From contig CACHAX010000001.1 of assembly GCA_902577875.1 (NCBI GenBank), positions 51,823 through 115,822 on the forward strand: a DNA stretch of 64,000 bases, given 5' to 3'. Below are positions 63,079 to 64,000 of the stretch, piece after piece. Made by a program: the position numbers and the translations under genes. Source of the DNA: an uncultured Pelagibacteraceae bacterium. GTDB lineage: Bacteria > Pseudomonadota > Alphaproteobacteria > Pelagibacterales > Pelagibacteraceae. Numbering within the stretch: the first letter of the stretch is position 1; each line of letters opens with the position of its first letter. The notes beneath the pieces are model-generated. The model was given only the letters and a program-made list of their open reading frames with translations. It had not been told where the DNA came from and made no database searches.

Positions 63079-63407
63079 TGAGAGCAGTAACAAAAAAATG
63101 GGTATTTTTAAAGGTGAGTTCTCTCATATTAGTACCTTTGATGTTATGGTTTGCTTTAAATTTGGTTAGTATTTATGATAAGAGTTACTTAGAGATATTA
63201 ACTTTTCTAACTTCTCAACCTTCAAAGTTTATATTTAGTCTATTTCTTATTTTTGCGTACTTTTTCTCAGCATTAAGCATTAGTGAGGTTTTTGAAGACT
63301 ATATTAAAGACGAAAAAATCAAAAATGCCGCAAACAAAGCTTTAAATTTTTTTGCTATAACAATTCCTTTAATTACAATATTTGCGGTATTTAAACTAAC
63401 TATATGA
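63078..63407 (+). CDS. sdhD: Succinate dehydrogenase membrane anchor subunit SdhD
   Basis: Second membrane anchor, 109 residues with three helices. The quinone-site Asp-Tyr pair is kept in VFEDYIK (Asp74, Tyr75). The His that lies 11 residues before this Asp in E. coli SdhD (His71) is Phe63 here, by my alignment. SdhD is poorly conserved, so the assignment depends on its position between sdhC and sdhA. It overlaps sdhA by 4 bases (ATGA). Confidence 0.9.
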   Translation: MRAVTKKWVFLKVSSLILVPLMLWFALNLVSIYDKSYLEILTFLTSQPSKFIFSLFLIFAYFFSALSISEVFEDYIKDEKIKNAANKALNFFAITIPLITIFAVFKLTI

Positions 63408-64000
63408 AATCTTATAATATTATAGATCATGAATACGATGTCGTTGTTCTTGGTGCTGGAGGTTCTGGCCTAAGAGCTGCGGTTGGCTTAAGTGAAGCTG
63501 GATTAAAAACTGCATGCATTTCTAAAGTCTTTCCAACCAGAAGTCATACATCAGCTGCTCAAGGTGGAATTTCAGCAGCCCTTGGAAACATGGGAGAAGA
63601 CGATTGGCGTTGGCATATGTACGATACTGTAAAAGGAGCAGATTGGTTAGGCGATCAAGATAGTATTGAATATTTGTGTAAGGAAGCTCCAAAAGCAGTA
63701 CTAGAATTAGAAAAGTATGGTGTTCCTTTTAGTAGAACAGAAGACGGAAAAATTTATCAAAGACCATTTGGAGGAATGACAAAAAATTATGGAAATGGAA
63801 TTGTACAAAGAACTTGTGCTGCAGCAGACAGAACTGGTCATGCAATTCTCCATACATTGTATGGTCAAGCACTTAAACATAATACAGAATTTTTTATTGA
63901 ATATTTTGCATTAGACTTAATTATGAAAGATGGACAATGCAAAGGTTTAATTGCTTGGAATTTAAATGATGGAACAATTCATCGTTTTAGATCTCACATA
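63404..64000 (+). CDS. sdhA: Succinate dehydrogenase flavoprotein subunit, N-terminal part
   Basis: The gene runs off the window after 199 codons. SdhA oxidises succinate to fumarate with covalently bound FAD. The visible part has the dinucleotide fold [13 protein letters not shown], the covalent-FAD His48 in [29 protein letters not shown] and [11 protein letters not shown]. The start overlaps the sdhD stop. The catalytic substrate-binding part lies beyond base 64000. Confidence 0.97.
   Translation, partial: MKSYNIIDHEYDVVVLGAGGSGLRAAVGLSEAGLKTACISKVFPTRSHTSAAQGGISAALGNMGEDDWRWHMYDTVKGADWLGDQDSIEYLCKEAPKAVLELEKYGVPFSRTEDGKIYQRPFGGMTKNYGNGIVQRTCAAADRTGHAILHTLYGQALKHNTEFFIEYFALDLIMKDGQCKGLIAWNLNDGTIHRFRSHI

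Noticed and set aside
1..64000. tRNA genes, mobile elements, prophage or CRISPR array
   Set aside because: All gaps were read on both strands. None has a cloverleaf, a transposase gene, terminal inverted repeats with a target duplication, or regularly spaced repeats.

Overview
The window looks like a stretch of a SAR11 (Pelagibacterales, Alphaproteobacteria) genome. The DNA is very AT-rich and the proteins are rich in Lys, Asn and Ile. Genes abut or overlap by a few bases, and no gene-free stretch reaches 300 bases; the longest, about 160 bases before ffh, is itself largely a structured RNA. The gene content fits: dmdA, dmdB and dmdC for DMSP demethylation, ABC and TRAP uptake systems with strong ribosome sites before their binding proteins, IalB, DUF2794, HspQ, and an RNA leader before ffh. 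I saw no tRNA, rRNA, IS element, prophage, integron or CRISPR array.

Layout. 1-3181 (+): hemC (partial), hemD, a MscS channel, yggT, folD. 3187-6373 (-): the ybbA/ybbP ABC pair, divergent from tesA with overlapping start codons; tesA is followed by a metallo-beta-lactamase-fold hydrolase. 7981-9757 (-): a PQQ-type sugar dehydrogenase and an SDR. 9785-11403 (+): a bacterial cryptochrome/(6-4) photolyase relative and a 42-residue DUF2256 protein. 11404-15538 (-): aldo/keto reductase, IalB, argG, a second photolyase-like protein with rearranged domains, and a small Cys-ended protein. 15611-17655: a BI-1 protein (+), yciB and DUF2794 (-), hspQ (+).

17823-41350 is one long run on the + strand. 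It begins with cytochrome c maturation (ccmCDEFGH) and a PagL-like deacylase. A set of 2-hydroxyacid/2-oxoacid enzymes follows: two FMN oxidases in tandem, an aminotransferase, a GlcD/LDHD-type flavoprotein and a D-2-hydroxyacid dehydrogenase. Next come a zinc alcohol dehydrogenase with a five-gene sugar/polyol ABC importer and an amidase, and then a TRAP transporter whose membrane subunits are unusually long. 41347-45463 (-) holds a PanE-like reductase, an oxalyl-CoA-synthetase-like ligase and a gamma-glutamyltransferase-fold amidohydrolase. 45494-49005 (+) holds two exporters or permeases, a hydrolase and an unknown secreted protein. 48998-50739 (-) is dapF-ftsY. From 50763 to the end (+): promoter, structured RNA, ffh, rpsP, trmD, rplS, leuCDB, dmdC, dmdB, dmdA, asd, sdhC, sdhD and the start of sdhA.

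The most interesting items are: the RNA before ffh, with a pseudoknot that can close over the start region; the TRAP large subunit with a coiled-coil tail of about 330 residues; the ABC importer whose two ATPases carry complementary defects predicting one dead ATP site; two photolyase-family proteins that each depart from the standard architecture; a gamma-glutamyltransferase relative without the glutamate-binding residues, beside an oxalyl-CoA-synthetase-like ligase; and a strong 16-bp hairpin of unknown role between hspQ and ccmC.

No database search or folding program was available. Families are named from motifs I can read, and structure calls are by eye.
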